A stretch of 64,000 nucleotides of DNA from Halobacillus_B rhizosphaerae. Lineage in GTDB: Bacteria; Bacillota; Bacilli; Bacillales; Halobacillaceae. The number at the start of each line of letters is the position of its first letter. Position 1 is the first letter of the stretch. Position numbers and translations under genes: made by a program. The stretch spans positions 620,001-684,000 of the forward strand of contig NZ_JAUTWQ010000001.1 in NCBI RefSeq assembly GCF_046719735.1, given 5' to 3'. Positions 49,614 through 59,173 of this stretch are shown here, one piece after another. Below the pieces are notes generated by a model, which worked only from the letters and a program-made list of their open reading frames with translations, was not told the DNA's origin and did no database searches.

Positions 49614-52226
49614 ATGAGCTCATTTGTACTCGGTTTTCATGAATTGGACAAAACAAGGTGGAGGCATGTAGGTGGCAAAGGGCTGAATTTGGGAGAATTA
49701 ACTAAAATTGATGGGATACAAGTACCTGAAGGATTTTGCCTTACTACCGCAGGACTTGAAGAAGTCCTCAACCAAAATGGCTCCTATTATGTTTTGGTAA
49801 ATCAGTTAGCCCAGTTAAACGCTGAAGATCGAGACAAAATTAGTGAAATCAGCAAGAAAATCCGCGATATCATTCTCGAAGCAGAAATGCCTTTTGAAGT
49901 AGTGGAGGCTGTAACTCACACCCTCTCCCAACTTGGGTATGAACATGCTTATGCCGTTCGTTCCAGTGCAACTGCTGAAGATTTACCATATGCCTCTTTT
50001 GCTGGTCTGCAAGATACGTATTTAAATATTACCGGCAAAGAATCGATTTTGCAGCACATTCGAAAATGCTGGGCTTCCTTGTTCACGGAACGTGCAGTTA
50101 TCTACAGAATAAAAAACGGATACGACCACCGCCAAGTGGATTTATGCGTAATTATTCAAAGGATGGTTTTTCCCCAAGTATCTGGTGTATTATTTACCGC
50201 TGATCCGTTGACATCTAACCGGAAACGATTGTCCATCGATGCTAGTTTCGGACTTGGAGAAGCACTGGTGTCTGGTCTGGTAACTGCAGACTGCTATAAA
50301 GTACAAAAGGAAGAAATTGTAGAAAAGACGATAGCTACTAAAAAAATCGGAATCTATGGATTAAAAGAAGGCGGAACAGAGATCAAGCAGCTTAACCCTG
50401 AGCAGCAAAAGGCGCAAACGTTAACGAATGAGCAGATCGTACAGTTATCAAAGATTGGTAGAAAAATCGAAGCTTATTTCGGCTGCCCGCAGGACATTGA
50501 GTGGTGTTTAGCTGAGGGGACATTTTATATTGTACAGAGTCGCCCCATAACAACTCTTTATCCTTTACCTGAAAGGAAGGATAAAGATAACCACGTATAT
50601 CTATCTGTCGGCCATCAGCAAATGATGACGGATGCTATGAAACCATTAGGATTGTCGTTCTTCCTGTTAACCACTAATGCCCCAATGTTCAAAGCTGGAG
50701 GAAGGTTATTTGTTGATTGCACAAAGGCTCTCACTATACCTGCATCAAGAGAGAGTTTATTAAACACTATGGGCAAACACGAACCGCTCACTAAACAAGC
50801 CCTCATGACTATTTTAGAACGGGAAGACTTTATTAAAAATTCCCCAATTCCGAATCACACCTCAGCACCCGTCCCAAGTAATAAGAATAATTTAGAGAAT
50901 GATCTAAAAGAAATCGAAAACCATCCAACAATTATTGATGAATTAATTCAGAAAAACCAATTAGCGATAGAAGAATTAAAACAAACCATTATAACCAAAT
51001 CTGGAACGGCATTGATTGAATTTATTCAGGAGGATATCCAGCGATTAAAAAGTATTTTATTTGACCCGCAAAGTACAAAAGTTTTCAAGACTGCTATGGA
51101 TGCTTCCTCATGGATGAATGAAAAAATGGAGCTGTGGCTCGGTGAAAAAAACACAGCAGACACGATTTCTCAATTTGCAGCTAACAATATCACGGCGGAA
51201 ATGGGTCTGGAGTTATTAGACGTTGCGGATGTAATTCGACCTTACCCTTCCGTAATTGACTACTTGAAGGGTGTAAATGAGGATACTTTTTTAGATGAAC
51301 TGTTTCAATTTGAAGGCGGTCAGGAAACCCGTGACGCTATATATGACTTTCTGGCCAAATACGGAATGCGCTGCAGTGGGGAAATCGATATCACGAAACC
51401 GCGCTGGAGCGAAAACCCCTCTGCACTAGTCCCAATGATTCTAAATAACATCCACAATTTTAAACCGCTTGAAAAAGATCGGAAACTTAAGCAGGGGAAA
51501 CAGCAGGCGTTGACCAAAGAATATGAGTTAATGAGTAGATTGAGGCAATTACCAGACGGTCTGCAAAAAGCTAACGAAACAAAACGAATGATCCAATTCA
51601 TCCGAAATTTTATCGGTTACCGTGAATATCCAAAGTACGGCATGATTAACCGCTATTTCATTTATAAGCAGGCTTTACTGAAAGAAGCAGACCGACTTGT
51701 CCAAGCGAACGTCATTCAAGATAGAGAAGACATCTATTATCTTACTTTTGATGAACTTCGCGAAGTTGCCCATACCCATAAACTGGAACAGCAACTCATC
51801 AGCGAACGGAAAGAAGAATACAAATTTCATGAAAAACTAACTCCTCCTCGTGTTCTGACATCAGATGGGGAAGCTCTTACCGGTGAATACAAACGAGAAA
51901 ATCTACCCGCTGGAGCAATTGCTGGGTTGCCAGTTTCATCAGGAGTGATTGAAGGTCGAGCACGGATCGTCTTAAACATGGAAGATGCTGAACTGGAAGA
52001 CGGGGATATACTAATCACTTCTTTTACTGACCCCAGCTGGACGCCATTGTTTTTAGCGATCAAGGGTTTAGTAACGGAAGTTGGAGGATTAATGACGCAC
52101 GGCGCAGTCATTGCTCGGGAATATGGATTACCAGCCGTTGTGGGGGTAGAAAATGCTACCACACTAATAAAAGACGGGCAGCGAATCCGCGTTAACGGCA
52201 CCGAAGGATATATCGAATTGTTGTAA
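49614..52226 (+). CDS. rph: Rifamycin phosphotransferase (Rph; PEP-synthase-like, previously Pps)
   Basis: This 870-residue enzyme has an N-terminal ATP-grasp/PPDK-N domain (VGGKGLNLGELTKI near residue 19, AYAVRSSATAEDLP, FTADPLTSNRKR, DIEWCLAEGTFYIVQSRP) and a C-terminal swivelling phosphohistidine domain (LVTEVGGLMTHGAVIAREYG, catalytic His829). The protein ends about 40 residues after the His domain, so it lacks the PEP-binding barrel of PpsA. That architecture is of rifamycin phosphotransferases (ATP + rifampin + water to AMP + phospho-rifampin). Bacillus Pps has the same form. ATG 49614 follows GGAGAGA. It runs with helD, 95 bases apart. Confidence 0.88.
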   Translation: MSSFVLGFHELDKTRWRHVGGKGLNLGELTKIDGIQVPEGFCLTTAGLEEVLNQNGSYYVLVNQLAQLNAEDRDKISEISKKIRDIILEAEMPFEVVEAVTHTLSQLGYEHAYAVRSSATAEDLPYASFAGLQDTYLNITGKESILQHIRKCWASLFTERAVIYRIKNGYDHRQVDLCVIIQRMVFPQVSGVLFTADPLTSNRKRLSIDASFGLGEALVSGLVTADCYKVQKEEIVEKTIATKKIGIYGLKEGGTEIKQLNPEQQKAQTLTNEQIVQLSKIGRKIEAYFGCPQDIEWCLAEGTFYIVQSRPITTLYPLPERKDKDNHVYLSVGHQQMMTDAMKPLGLSFFLLTTNAPMFKAGGRLFVDCTKALTIPASRESLLNTMGKHEPLTKQALMTILEREDFIKNSPIPNHTSAPVPSNKNNLENDLKEIENHPTIIDELIQKNQLAIEELKQTIITKSGTALIEFIQEDIQRLKSILFDPQSTKVFKTAMDASSWMNEKMELWLGEKNTADTISQFAANNITAEMGLELLDVADVIRPYPSVIDYLKGVNEDTFLDELFQFEGGQETRDAIYDFLAKYGMRCSGEIDITKPRWSENPSALVPMILNNIHNFKPLEKDRKLKQGKQQALTKEYELMSRLRQLPDGLQKANETKRMIQFIRNFIGYREYPKYGMINRYFIYKQALLKEADRLVQANVIQDREDIYYLTFDELREVAHTHKLEQQLISERKEEYKFHEKLTPPRVLTSDGEALTGEYKRENLPAGAIAGLPVSSGVIEGRARIVLNMEDAELEDGDILITSFTDPSWTPLFLAIKGLVTEVGGLMTHGAVIAREYGLPAVVGVENATTLIKDGQRIRVNGTEGYIELL

Positions 52227-52321
52227 TTTCGTGATCCCATTCATGCAGATCCCGATGCTTTTGAATCGACAGCGATAAAGTGACGTACCTAATCAAATAG
52301 TGTCTTTAAGGAGTGGTTTTT

Positions 52322-54673
52322 CTGAACATTGATATTAAAAACGAGCAAAAGTATTTGGATAAGGTGATGGAAACCATTTCAATGCAGATCAAAGAAGTTG
52401 AAGTCAATGCTGCGAAGCGAAAGGAAGATGTTATCCATATTCGCAAACACTTCTGGGACGACATTAAAATGAATATGGATACTTTCGATGACTTTCTCGA
52501 AACGATTATTGGGATGAGGCAGCAAACTCAGGATTTGTCCGTTAGTCAAAGTACGCACAAACATGCTTATGATAGGCTGTCGAAGCTTAAACTAATAGAA
52601 AAGTCTCCATTTTTCGGCCGAATTGATTTTGTGGAGGACGGAACAAGCAATTCGGAGAACATTCATATTGGGGTGGCAACGATTACTGATGAAACCAACG
52701 AGTTGATCTTAATATATGATTGGAGAGCTCCGATCTCCAGTATTTACTATGATTATCCACCCGGACCCGCTGAATATGCAACTCCTGAAGGGATCATTCG
52801 CGGGGAGCTTTATAATAAGTGGCAGTATACGATCAAAAATGGTGTCATTGAATCCATGTTTGATACGAATCTAACTATTGGGGATGAAATCCTGCAGGAA
52901 GTCCTTGGTGATGGATCCAATAAACATATGCACCACATAGTGGCTACTATTCAGAAAGAGCAAAATAAAATCATCCGAAATGTGAGTGGAAGACTTCTTG
53001 TAGTGCAAGGTGCTGCTGGGAGTGGTAAAACTTCTGCAGCCCTCCAGCGAATCGCTTATTTTCTTTACAAGTATCGGGAAACACTGCAAGCAGACCAAAT
53101 CATTTTATTTTCCCCTAATGCGATGTTTAGCAATTATGTGTCCCATGTTTTACCCGAACTTGGTGAAGAGAATATGCAGCAGGAAACCTTTCAGAATTAT
53201 TTGGAACACCGTCTTAATCGATCATTTACAATAGAGGATCCTTATGATCAATTAGAATACCTGCTGGAATCGACTGATAATCCACTTTATCAAACAAGGA
53301 AAGCCAGCATACAATTTAAATCATCATCCGTCTTCTTTCACGGAATAAAGAGGTATAGGGAAGCGTTAGAGTTAACCGGTATGGTCTTTAAAGGAATAAA
53401 ATTTCGAGGAGTAACTGTCGTTTCCGCTAAACAAATCACGGAACGATTTTATACAAATGATCCGTCCCTTAATTTTCATAATCGAATGGATCAAGTAAGA
53501 GATTGGTTAATGAAGGAAATCGATCATATCGAAAAAATAGAGATGAAGAAGTCTTGGGTGCGAGAAGAGATGGAGCTGCTCAGCAAAGAAGAACTTCAGA
53601 AAGTATTGACTCAATTAAAGGAAAACGATGATGTGGATGAAAGTTCATTTGAGTTCTACGATAAAGAGGAACAAATCCTCAGCCGGATGATCGTTCGAAG
53701 AAAGTTGAAGCCTTTGCGAAGAAAAGTGGCAGCTCTCAAGTTTATCAATATAAAAAGGTTATACAAGCAGATTTTTGAAGAATCGGTAAGTGCAACAATA
53801 TGGAATGAACATGATTTTCCTGCTTATTGGAGAGAGATTTGCCTTCTAACAAGAGGAATGCTTGACGAAGATCATTTATTCCAAGAAGATGCTACACCTT
53901 TCTTGCTGCTTAAGGAACTCATTCAAGGATTTCAATCCAATACGTCGATTAAATATGTACTGATAGATGAAGCCCAGGATTATTCAGTCTTTCAGTTCGA
54001 GTTTATCAAACAGCTGTTTCCCAGAGCACGGATGACTGTGCTGGGCGACTTTAACCAGGCCATTTCTCCTCACACGGATCATTTTACAGATTTTCATTCT
54101 CTCACAAGCTTGTATGGCAGCGATGAAACGGAACAGATTACATTAGATCGAAGTTACAGATCTACCAAACAAATCATAGAATTTACTAGAGAACTTATTC
54201 CAGAGGGTGAACAAATCCAAGCATTTAACAGGGAAGGCGAGAAACCGGTACTAGTCAGGGTTACTGATCATGCGGACTTACACAAAAACATCATTTCTAA
54301 TGTGGTTAAATTGCAAGAGCGGGAATATCCTACCATTGCCATCATTTGTAAATCAGCGGCAGAAGCTTCCTGTGCCTATCACTCGCTCCGTGCTATCCAG
54401 GGTCTTAAGCTCATAAAGAAGAATACGGATGAATATCAACAAGGAGTTCTTGTAATTCCCGCTTACCTTGCAAAAGGAATCGAATTTGATAGTGTGATTA
54501 TTTATAATGCTTCAAATCAAGTTTATGGAGAAGAGAATCTGCGTCGGTTGTTTTATACCGCTTGCACTCGTGCTATGCATCATTTGCAGCTTTATAGTGT
54601 GGGTGATCCAAGTCCATTTCTAAAAAACATCCAATCTGATATTTTGGATATTCGGCAGGAAGGATTCTGTTGA
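52322..54673 (+). CDS. helD: RNA polymerase recycling motor HelD
   Basis: This protein of about 783 residues is a UvrD-like superfamily 1 ATPase that removes RNA polymerase from stalled complexes. The P-loop is QGAAGSGKTSAALQR, Walker B is YVLIDEAQDYSVFQ, and the helicase motifs LDRSYRSTKQI and YLAKGIEFDSVII follow. N-terminal helices 1-70 (QKYLDKVMETIS...) form the coiled-coil that enters the polymerase secondary channel. AAGGAG at 52308-52313 overlaps the GTG at 52313, so a CTG at 52322, at ideal spacing, is the likely start; an in-frame start downstream has no site. It is the last gene of the rph unit, closed by a terminator at 54736. Confidence 0.9.
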   Translation: MNIDIKNEQKYLDKVMETISMQIKEVEVNAAKRKEDVIHIRKHFWDDIKMNMDTFDDFLETIIGMRQQTQDLSVSQSTHKHAYDRLSKLKLIEKSPFFGRIDFVEDGTSNSENIHIGVATITDETNELILIYDWRAPISSIYYDYPPGPAEYATPEGIIRGELYNKWQYTIKNGVIESMFDTNLTIGDEILQEVLGDGSNKHMHHIVATIQKEQNKIIRNVSGRLLVVQGAAGSGKTSAALQRIAYFLYKYRETLQADQIILFSPNAMFSNYVSHVLPELGEENMQQETFQNYLEHRLNRSFTIEDPYDQLEYLLESTDNPLYQTRKASIQFKSSSVFFHGIKRYREALELTGMVFKGIKFRGVTVVSAKQITERFYTNDPSLNFHNRMDQVRDWLMKEIDHIEKIEMKKSWVREEMELLSKEELQKVLTQLKENDDVDESSFEFYDKEEQILSRMIVRRKLKPLRRKVAALKFINIKRLYKQIFEESVSATIWNEHDFPAYWREICLLTRGMLDEDHLFQEDATPFLLLKELIQGFQSNTSIKYVLIDEAQDYSVFQFEFIKQLFPRARMTVLGDFNQAISPHTDHFTDFHSLTSLYGSDETEQITLDRSYRSTKQIIEFTRELIPEGEQIQAFNREGEKPVLVRVTDHADLHKNIISNVVKLQEREYPTIAIICKSAAEASCAYHSLRAIQGLKLIKKNTDEYQQGVLVIPAYLAKGIEFDSVIIYNASNQVYGEENLRRLFYTACTRAMHHLQLYSVGDPSPFLKNIQSDILDIRQEGFC

Positions 54674-54735
54674 GGGGTAGCTATGAAGACATATATGCTG
54701 CCATGTTATAATCTGAACCTCAACTCATTTATTCA

Positions 54736-54772
54736 AAACAAGCATAGGCTGATTGCCCATGCTTGTTTTTTT
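54736..54772 (+). terminator. Intrinsic terminator after helD
   Basis: AAACAAGCAT and ATGCTTGTTT arms with a 13-base loop, then a T-run. Confidence 0.85.
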
Positions 54773-54878
54773 GAAAGCTTCTTGATAAAAGCTGATCGAA
54801 AAATAAATTCTAAAGTTAAGTCTCTCAAATTCCGAAGCTAAGGTAATTGATTTTTTCCTTCCCCATCATCTGTCCATT

Positions 54879-55712
54879 TTAAAAGTCAAATTTGTCTGGG
54901 TGTGGCCCGCTGCGCAGGTTTTCATTAAGATCGTTTAATTGCTTCATATCCTCATCAGTCAAACTAAAATCAAATAGACTGATATTTTCTTTGATCCGAG
55001 AAGGCGTCATGGACTTAGGGATGGTAATAACTCCATGCTGGATGTCCCACCGCAGTATTACTTGTGCAGCAGATTTACCGTGTTTCGATGCAATTTCTCT
55101 AACCTTCTCATTGTTCAATAGTTCAGCATTCATAAGGGGAGACCAGGCTTCAACTTGAATATTGTGCTGAAGGCAATAGGCTCTAACCTCCGATTGAGTG
55201 AGTTTAGGATGAAATTCAATTTGATTAATCACTGGAATGATTTCTGAATGACTTAAAAGGTTTTCCAAGTGATTTACCTGAAAATTACTGACGCCGATGG
55301 ACTTTACACGACCTTCTTGATAAAGGTTTTCAAGCGCCTTCCAAGGCATGAGATACTTGTCTTGGCCAGGCCAATGGATTAAATAAAGGTCCAGGTAATC
55401 AAGTCCCATTTTTTCAAGAGTCTGGTTATACGCAGTGATGGTTTCATCATAAGAGGAGTGATTATTCCAAAGTTTTGATGTAACAAAAAGTTCTTCCCTA
55501 GTTACAAGTTCCGATTCAATTGCTTTACGGATACCCTTTCCTACACTTCGTTCATTACCATAGATAGCAGCTGTATCGATACTGCGATAGCCGGAACGAA
55601 TGGCTGTTACTACAGCATCTTCTAACTCTTTTCCTTCGTCTACCCGAAATACACCATATCCGATCTTCGGCATTTCTTTTCCATTGTTTAGTTGAATATT
55701 TTTAACTTCCAT
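54879..55712 (-). CDS. Aldo/keto reductase (AKR5G-like)
   Basis: This 277-residue NADPH-dependent reductase has the AKR tetrad: Asp in SIDTAAIYG, Tyr in the same AIYGNE block, Lys in FVTSKLWN, His in YLIHWP. SIGVSNFQVNHLE and the C-terminal IPKSMTPSRIKENI give the NADPH clamp. It resembles Bacillus YvgN/YtbE, which reduce methylglyoxal and related aldehydes. ATG 55712 has GAGGACA before it; an upstream in-frame start at 55817 runs through a palindrome and is rejected. The 18-bp perfect palindrome 38 bases upstream is a candidate operator. Monocistronic on the minus strand. Confidence 0.9.
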   Translation of the reverse strand: MEVKNIQLNNGKEMPKIGYGVFRVDEGKELEDAVVTAIRSGYRSIDTAAIYGNERSVGKGIRKAIESELVTREELFVTSKLWNNHSSYDETITAYNQTLEKMGLDYLDLYLIHWPGQDKYLMPWKALENLYQEGRVKSIGVSNFQVNHLENLLSHSEIIPVINQIEFHPKLTQSEVRAYCLQHNIQVEAWSPLMNAELLNNEKVREIASKHGKSAAQVILRWDIQHGVITIPKSMTPSRIKENISLFDFSLTDEDMKQLNDLNENLRSGPHPDKFDF

Positions 55713-56135
55713 GATGATGTCCTCTTTTCTATCATTAATTGTTTTTAAGACAAGTTGGCCAACTTGTGACTTGTTCAGTAATCGTAATTGATTTGTATTC
55801 GATTGAAAAGTAGGCACTTTTTTGTTTCATAAGTACTTTTAAGTAACATTAAATGAGCATCAGTGTTCCCTGCTGCCCGCTTTTTTGTGTTCTTATAGAA
55901 TTTGAAAAGGAAGAAGTGAATAGACACCACCATGTATTAAAGGTCTGGCGGGAATGTCCTCATGCTAATTTAGAAAACGTTATCATTGTAGAGTGGTTAG
56001 AGGTATTCTACAATAAGTTTTTCATTATTCTATCTAAGTATGGATGGTCTTGCTGTTAACGTGGTTAAAGAATACACTGAACTATAGTAGTATCAATAAT
56101 ATAAGCCATATGCTTGAATGAAAGGAGACTAAACC
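55713..56135. other. 423-base region between the reductase and a methyltransferase
   Basis: It holds the 18-bp palindrome at 55750-55767, two AAGTACTT-like motifs near 55830, and AT-rich sequence. A plus-strand frame at 55853-56059 is open but lacks a ribosome site and family resemblance. Confidence 0.55.
55750..55767. repeat. Perfect 18-bp palindrome upstream of the aldo/keto reductase gene
   Basis: ACAAGTTGGCCAACTTGT is its own reverse complement and sits 38 bases before the reductase start. It is a typical size for a TetR- or MarR-type operator, but no regulator gene is adjacent. Confidence 0.7.
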
Positions 56136-56990
56136 TTGTCAGAAAACCAAAAAAATAAACCTGATCATACTGCAGAGCGAGTGGCCTTATGGAGAGCTCT
56201 ACATGTACAAGTTGATTCACCAGCTATATTTGAGGACGAGATCGGTTTGCAACTAGCTGCCCCGGGAGACGATTGGCGCGAACGTCCTGATATGGATCCT
56301 GAAGGCACCCGTGAATTTAGAGCATCCATTGTGGCCCGTGCCCGCTTTATTGAAGATTTTGTCAGCGATAAGCTGAGGGAAGGCATTATACAATACGTTA
56401 TTCTTGGGGCAGGTCTAGACACATTTGCTCAACGCCGACCGGAGATTGCCTCAAGAATGAAAGTGTTTGAAGTCGACCAACCCGGAACACAAGTGTGGAA
56501 GAGGCAGCGTTTGTCTGAAATAGGCTATGACATTCCTAATTGGCTGAGACTCGTTCCGGTAGATTTTGAAGAAGGCGGATCTTGGTGGGAGAAACTCATA
56601 GCTGCCGGTTTCAATGCGAGCCGTCCATCAGTGATTACTTCTGCTGGTGTCACCCAGTATCTCAGCAAAGAGGCGATTGCGGCGACCCTAAGTCAAGCAG
56701 CAAACCTTCCTTCAGGATCTACATTAGTTATGACGTTCCTTTTGCCTTTTGAGTTAACTGAATCACAGGAACGTAGTAAAGTTAAGGAAGCGGAGAAAGG
56801 TGCCCAAGCAAGTGGAACGCCATTCATTAGCTTCTTCAAACCTTCAGAAATCATGGCAATGGCACGTGAAGCTGGTTTTCAAGAGGTCCGTCATGTATCT
56901 TCTGAGCACCTTAACCACCTTTACTTTAATGGACGAACAGATGGTCTTTTTCTGCCGAGGGGTGAAGAGTTCCTGGTAGCAACTACATAA
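56136..56990 (+). CDS. LCM/TIGR00027-type SAM-dependent methyltransferase
   Basis: This 284-residue O-methyltransferase has the family's hallmarks: TAERVALWRALHV, RARFIEDFV, QYVILGAGLDTFAQRRP as the SAM-binding motif, KVFEVDQPGTQVWKRQRL, and SAGVTQYLSKEAIAATL. It begins with TTG 56136, about 10 bases after AAAGGAG, and ends LPRGEEFLVATT. Members methylate carboxyl or small-molecule oxygens, some in natural-product pathways; no cluster partner is seen here. The frame upstream of the TTG has no better site. The sequence is less AT-rich in codon choice than neighbours, which hints at horizontal transfer, but this was judged only by eye. Confidence 0.85.
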   Translation: MSENQKNKPDHTAERVALWRALHVQVDSPAIFEDEIGLQLAAPGDDWRERPDMDPEGTREFRASIVARARFIEDFVSDKLREGIIQYVILGAGLDTFAQRRPEIASRMKVFEVDQPGTQVWKRQRLSEIGYDIPNWLRLVPVDFEEGGSWWEKLIAAGFNASRPSVITSAGVTQYLSKEAIAATLSQAANLPSGSTLVMTFLLPFELTESQERSKVKEAEKGAQASGTPFISFFKPSEIMAMAREAGFQEVRHVSSEHLNHLYFNGRTDGLFLPRGEEFLVATT

Positions 56991-57127
56991 CTCCCGTCAA
57001 CTGAACCATTAAATTGGGTCCAATTTTAATAAACTGAAGAATGAACTTATTGACTTTTCTATAAGTCAAGGAAATTAAATCAAATAGTTTTACAATCATA
57101 ATCAAATAAATTAGAGGATGAAATCTT

Positions 57128-57688
57128 ATGGATGAACAAAAAATCAAATTTTTAGAGGATAAACGCGTTTATTTGCGGCCAATCCAACAAGAAGATCTTG
57201 ACTTCTTTTATACGAGAGCCCTTTGGGATAAAGAAGGAAGAAAACTTACAGGTACACAAGCTGTGTTCACTAGGAAAGGGGTTCAAAGATGGTTTGATCG
57301 AATATCTGACGATGATACGAGAATGGATCTTATTATTTGTTTGCAAAAGACGGATGAACCTATTGGTGATGTGGCCTTGCTGGATATTGATCCACTAAAT
57401 GGTAAATCTACAGTTAGAATCTCTATTTTTAATAAAGAATTCTGGGGAAAAGGTTACGGCACGGAGGCGTTGAAGTTATTAATAAGTTTCGGTTTTAATA
57501 ACTTAAATATGAATCGAATAGGTTTAGACGTATTTTCCTTCAATGAAAGGGCGATTAACTCCTATAAGAAATTAGGCTTTCAGGAAGAAGGGCGAATTAG
57601 AGAGGACTTATTTTACGATGGAGAATATCATGATGCGGTATTAATGGGGCTGCTGAAACGCGAATTCAACCAGGTTTATTGGAAATGA
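57128..57688 (+). CDS. GNAT family N-acetyltransferase (RimJ/RimL-like)
   Basis: This 186-residue acetyltransferase has VYLRPIQQEDLDFF at the start, typical of RimJ/RimL-like GNAT proteins, a mid IGDVALLDIDPLNGK, the acetyl-CoA loop IFNKEFWGKGYGTEALKLLI (Q/RxxGxG/A type), and LDVFSFNERAINSYKKLGF near the end. Its substrate is an unknown amine. TAGAGGATG stands ahead of the ATG. It follows the methyltransferase by about 138 bases with no visible terminator. Length fits the family. Confidence 0.88.
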   Translation: MDEQKIKFLEDKRVYLRPIQQEDLDFFYTRALWDKEGRKLTGTQAVFTRKGVQRWFDRISDDDTRMDLIICLQKTDEPIGDVALLDIDPLNGKSTVRISIFNKEFWGKGYGTEALKLLISFGFNNLNMNRIGLDVFSFNERAINSYKKLGFQEEGRIREDLFYDGEYHDAVLMGLLKREFNQVYWK

Positions 57689-57837
57689 ATAACTGTAAAC
57701 CAATATTATAGGAGCTAAATACTCCTGATATCTTAATCAGCTGCCTGCATAGAAGAGGCAGATATAAATGCCACCGATCAATAACAAAAATAGCTAGTTG
57801 AATACATGTTAACCAATACTTTACTAGGAGTGTAGAT

Positions 57838-58596
57838 TTGTTAGGATATTACAGCCGTTTATCAGCAGAAGTATATGATAAGGACAAACCAGTGGGACAT
57901 TCGTTTGGGGATGTAGAATTTTATCTTGAAAGATTAAGTTCAGTGGAAGGAAAGATTCTCGAGCCTGCATCAGGGACTGGACGAATTCTTATTCCACTTT
58001 TAGAAAAAGGTAAGGATGTTGAAGGTTTGGACAGCTCTTCCGAAATGTTAGACATATGCCGAGAAAATTGTAAAACAAGAAACCTGTCACCTAAATTATA
58101 CGAAGCAAAAATGGAAAATTTTTCGTTGGAAACGGAGTATGAAGCTATTATTGTGCCAACAGGAACTTTTTTGTTAATCCATGAAAGAGAGGCCTCTATC
58201 CAGGCATTAAAGAATTTTCATCGGCATCTGTGTCACGGAGGGAAGCTTATAATCGATATATTTCTGCAAACAGAAGTGCCTATAGGAAAAGTTTCTACGC
58301 GGGTTTGGGACTGTGCTAATGGAGATGTGATCACACTGGAAGATAAAAACGTAGAGGTTGATTATATTCAGCAATATTCCGTTTCCCATGGACGTTATGA
58401 GAGATGGAGGGATGGCAGTCTTATAGAAAGTGAACTGGAGCGATTTCCACTTCGCTGGTATGGGGTTGAAGAATTTAACATGCTTCTTAAGGATTCAGGG
58501 TTTAGTAATATTAAGATATCTTCAGACTATCATCAAGGGGAATATCCTGAATCTCCCGACCAAATCGTAACTTTTGAAGCGATGGCAGAGAAATAA
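57838..58596 (+). CDS. Class I SAM-dependent methyltransferase
   Basis: This 252-residue protein starts at TTG 57838 after GGAGTG and reads MLGYYSRLSAEVYDKDKPVG, the start of the SAM family seen in Bacillus YcgJ-like methyltransferases. Motif I is ILEPASGTGRILIPLLEKG, motif II LDSSSEMLDICREN, and LCHGGKLIIDIFL is motif IV. The SAM motif has the variant ExxSGTG in place of the usual ExGCGTG. Small-molecule methylation is likely; substrate unknown. It is the third methyltransferase of the right half of the window. Confidence 0.82.
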   Translation: MLGYYSRLSAEVYDKDKPVGHSFGDVEFYLERLSSVEGKILEPASGTGRILIPLLEKGKDVEGLDSSSEMLDICRENCKTRNLSPKLYEAKMENFSLETEYEAIIVPTGTFLLIHEREASIQALKNFHRHLCHGGKLIIDIFLQTEVPIGKVSTRVWDCANGDVITLEDKNVEVDYIQQYSVSHGRYERWRDGSLIESELERFPLRWYGVEEFNMLLKDSGFSNIKISSDYHQGEYPESPDQIVTFEAMAEK

Positions 58597-58683
58597 ATAG
58601 AAACTAGGTTCACTTTTCTCCATGCAGATAAGAGCTGGAATAAGATATAACCTTTTATCGTCTAGTGATAAGGAGGATTTTCT

Positions 58684-58872
58684 TTGAATGAAAATCATTG
58701 GAAATATTCAGTCATTGCCGGAATTATCACCTTTGTTCTTGCTTTGATCTTTTTTGTAATCATTCACTCTCCTTCTCCATTTATAGCAGGGGGGATGGTG
58801 GCATTTATAATTTTTGAAATATTTTTCTATCATTTTCATGCTAGAGAGAGGGACAAACAGAAACTAATGTAA
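58684..58872 (+). CDS. Small two-helix membrane protein (62 aa)
   Basis: This 62-residue protein starts at TTG 58684, seven bases after AAGGAGG, and has two hydrophobic helices: YSVIAGIITFVLALIFFVII and IAGGMVAFIIFEIFFYHF. A basic tail HARERDKQKLM follows. No family is recognised. The start is chosen for the clear ribosome site; an ATG four bases later is out of frame. The gene sits behind the methyltransferase by about 87 bases, and an AT-rich 300-base region follows it. A membrane role such as a regulator or stress peptide is only a guess. Confidence 0.65.
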   Translation: MNENHWKYSVIAGIITFVLALIFFVIIHSPSPFIAGGMVAFIIFEIFFYHFHARERDKQKLM

Positions 58873-59173
58873 GTTTAAAGTTCTTTCTTAAATGCTCAAT
58901 GTAGATCCTGCCAATCATACCTTTCAAATCCCTATGTAAGAATCGCATCCTTATATTCTTTCTTATTTGAGAACCAGTTTCTTTTCTGCACAGGATTTAA
59001 GAAAATGTTACGTTAACTCTTTTCAAAAGGAGTCCAATTATAAACCAGCACCTGTTAAAAAGGCGCTGGTTTAATTCTGTTCATCTCTAAAGAATAATTT
59101 CCTGGATAGAATTGCTGGACCAGTCCGCATAGTAATCATCGAGATTTGAGCCTATAAACCAAGAATTAGTCGA
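58873..59173. other. 301-base region between the small membrane gene and the YjcZ-type gene
   Basis: It contains an imperfect terminator-like hairpin at 59042-59072 (AAACCAGC / GCTGGTTT), short of a T-run. I see no gene, repeat or other motif in it. Confidence 0.55.

Noticed and set aside
55853..56059. Plus-strand open frame of 68 codons in the region upstream of the LCM-type methyltransferase
   Set aside because: No ribosome site, unusual composition with clustered Cys and His, and no resemblance to a known family; likely chance.
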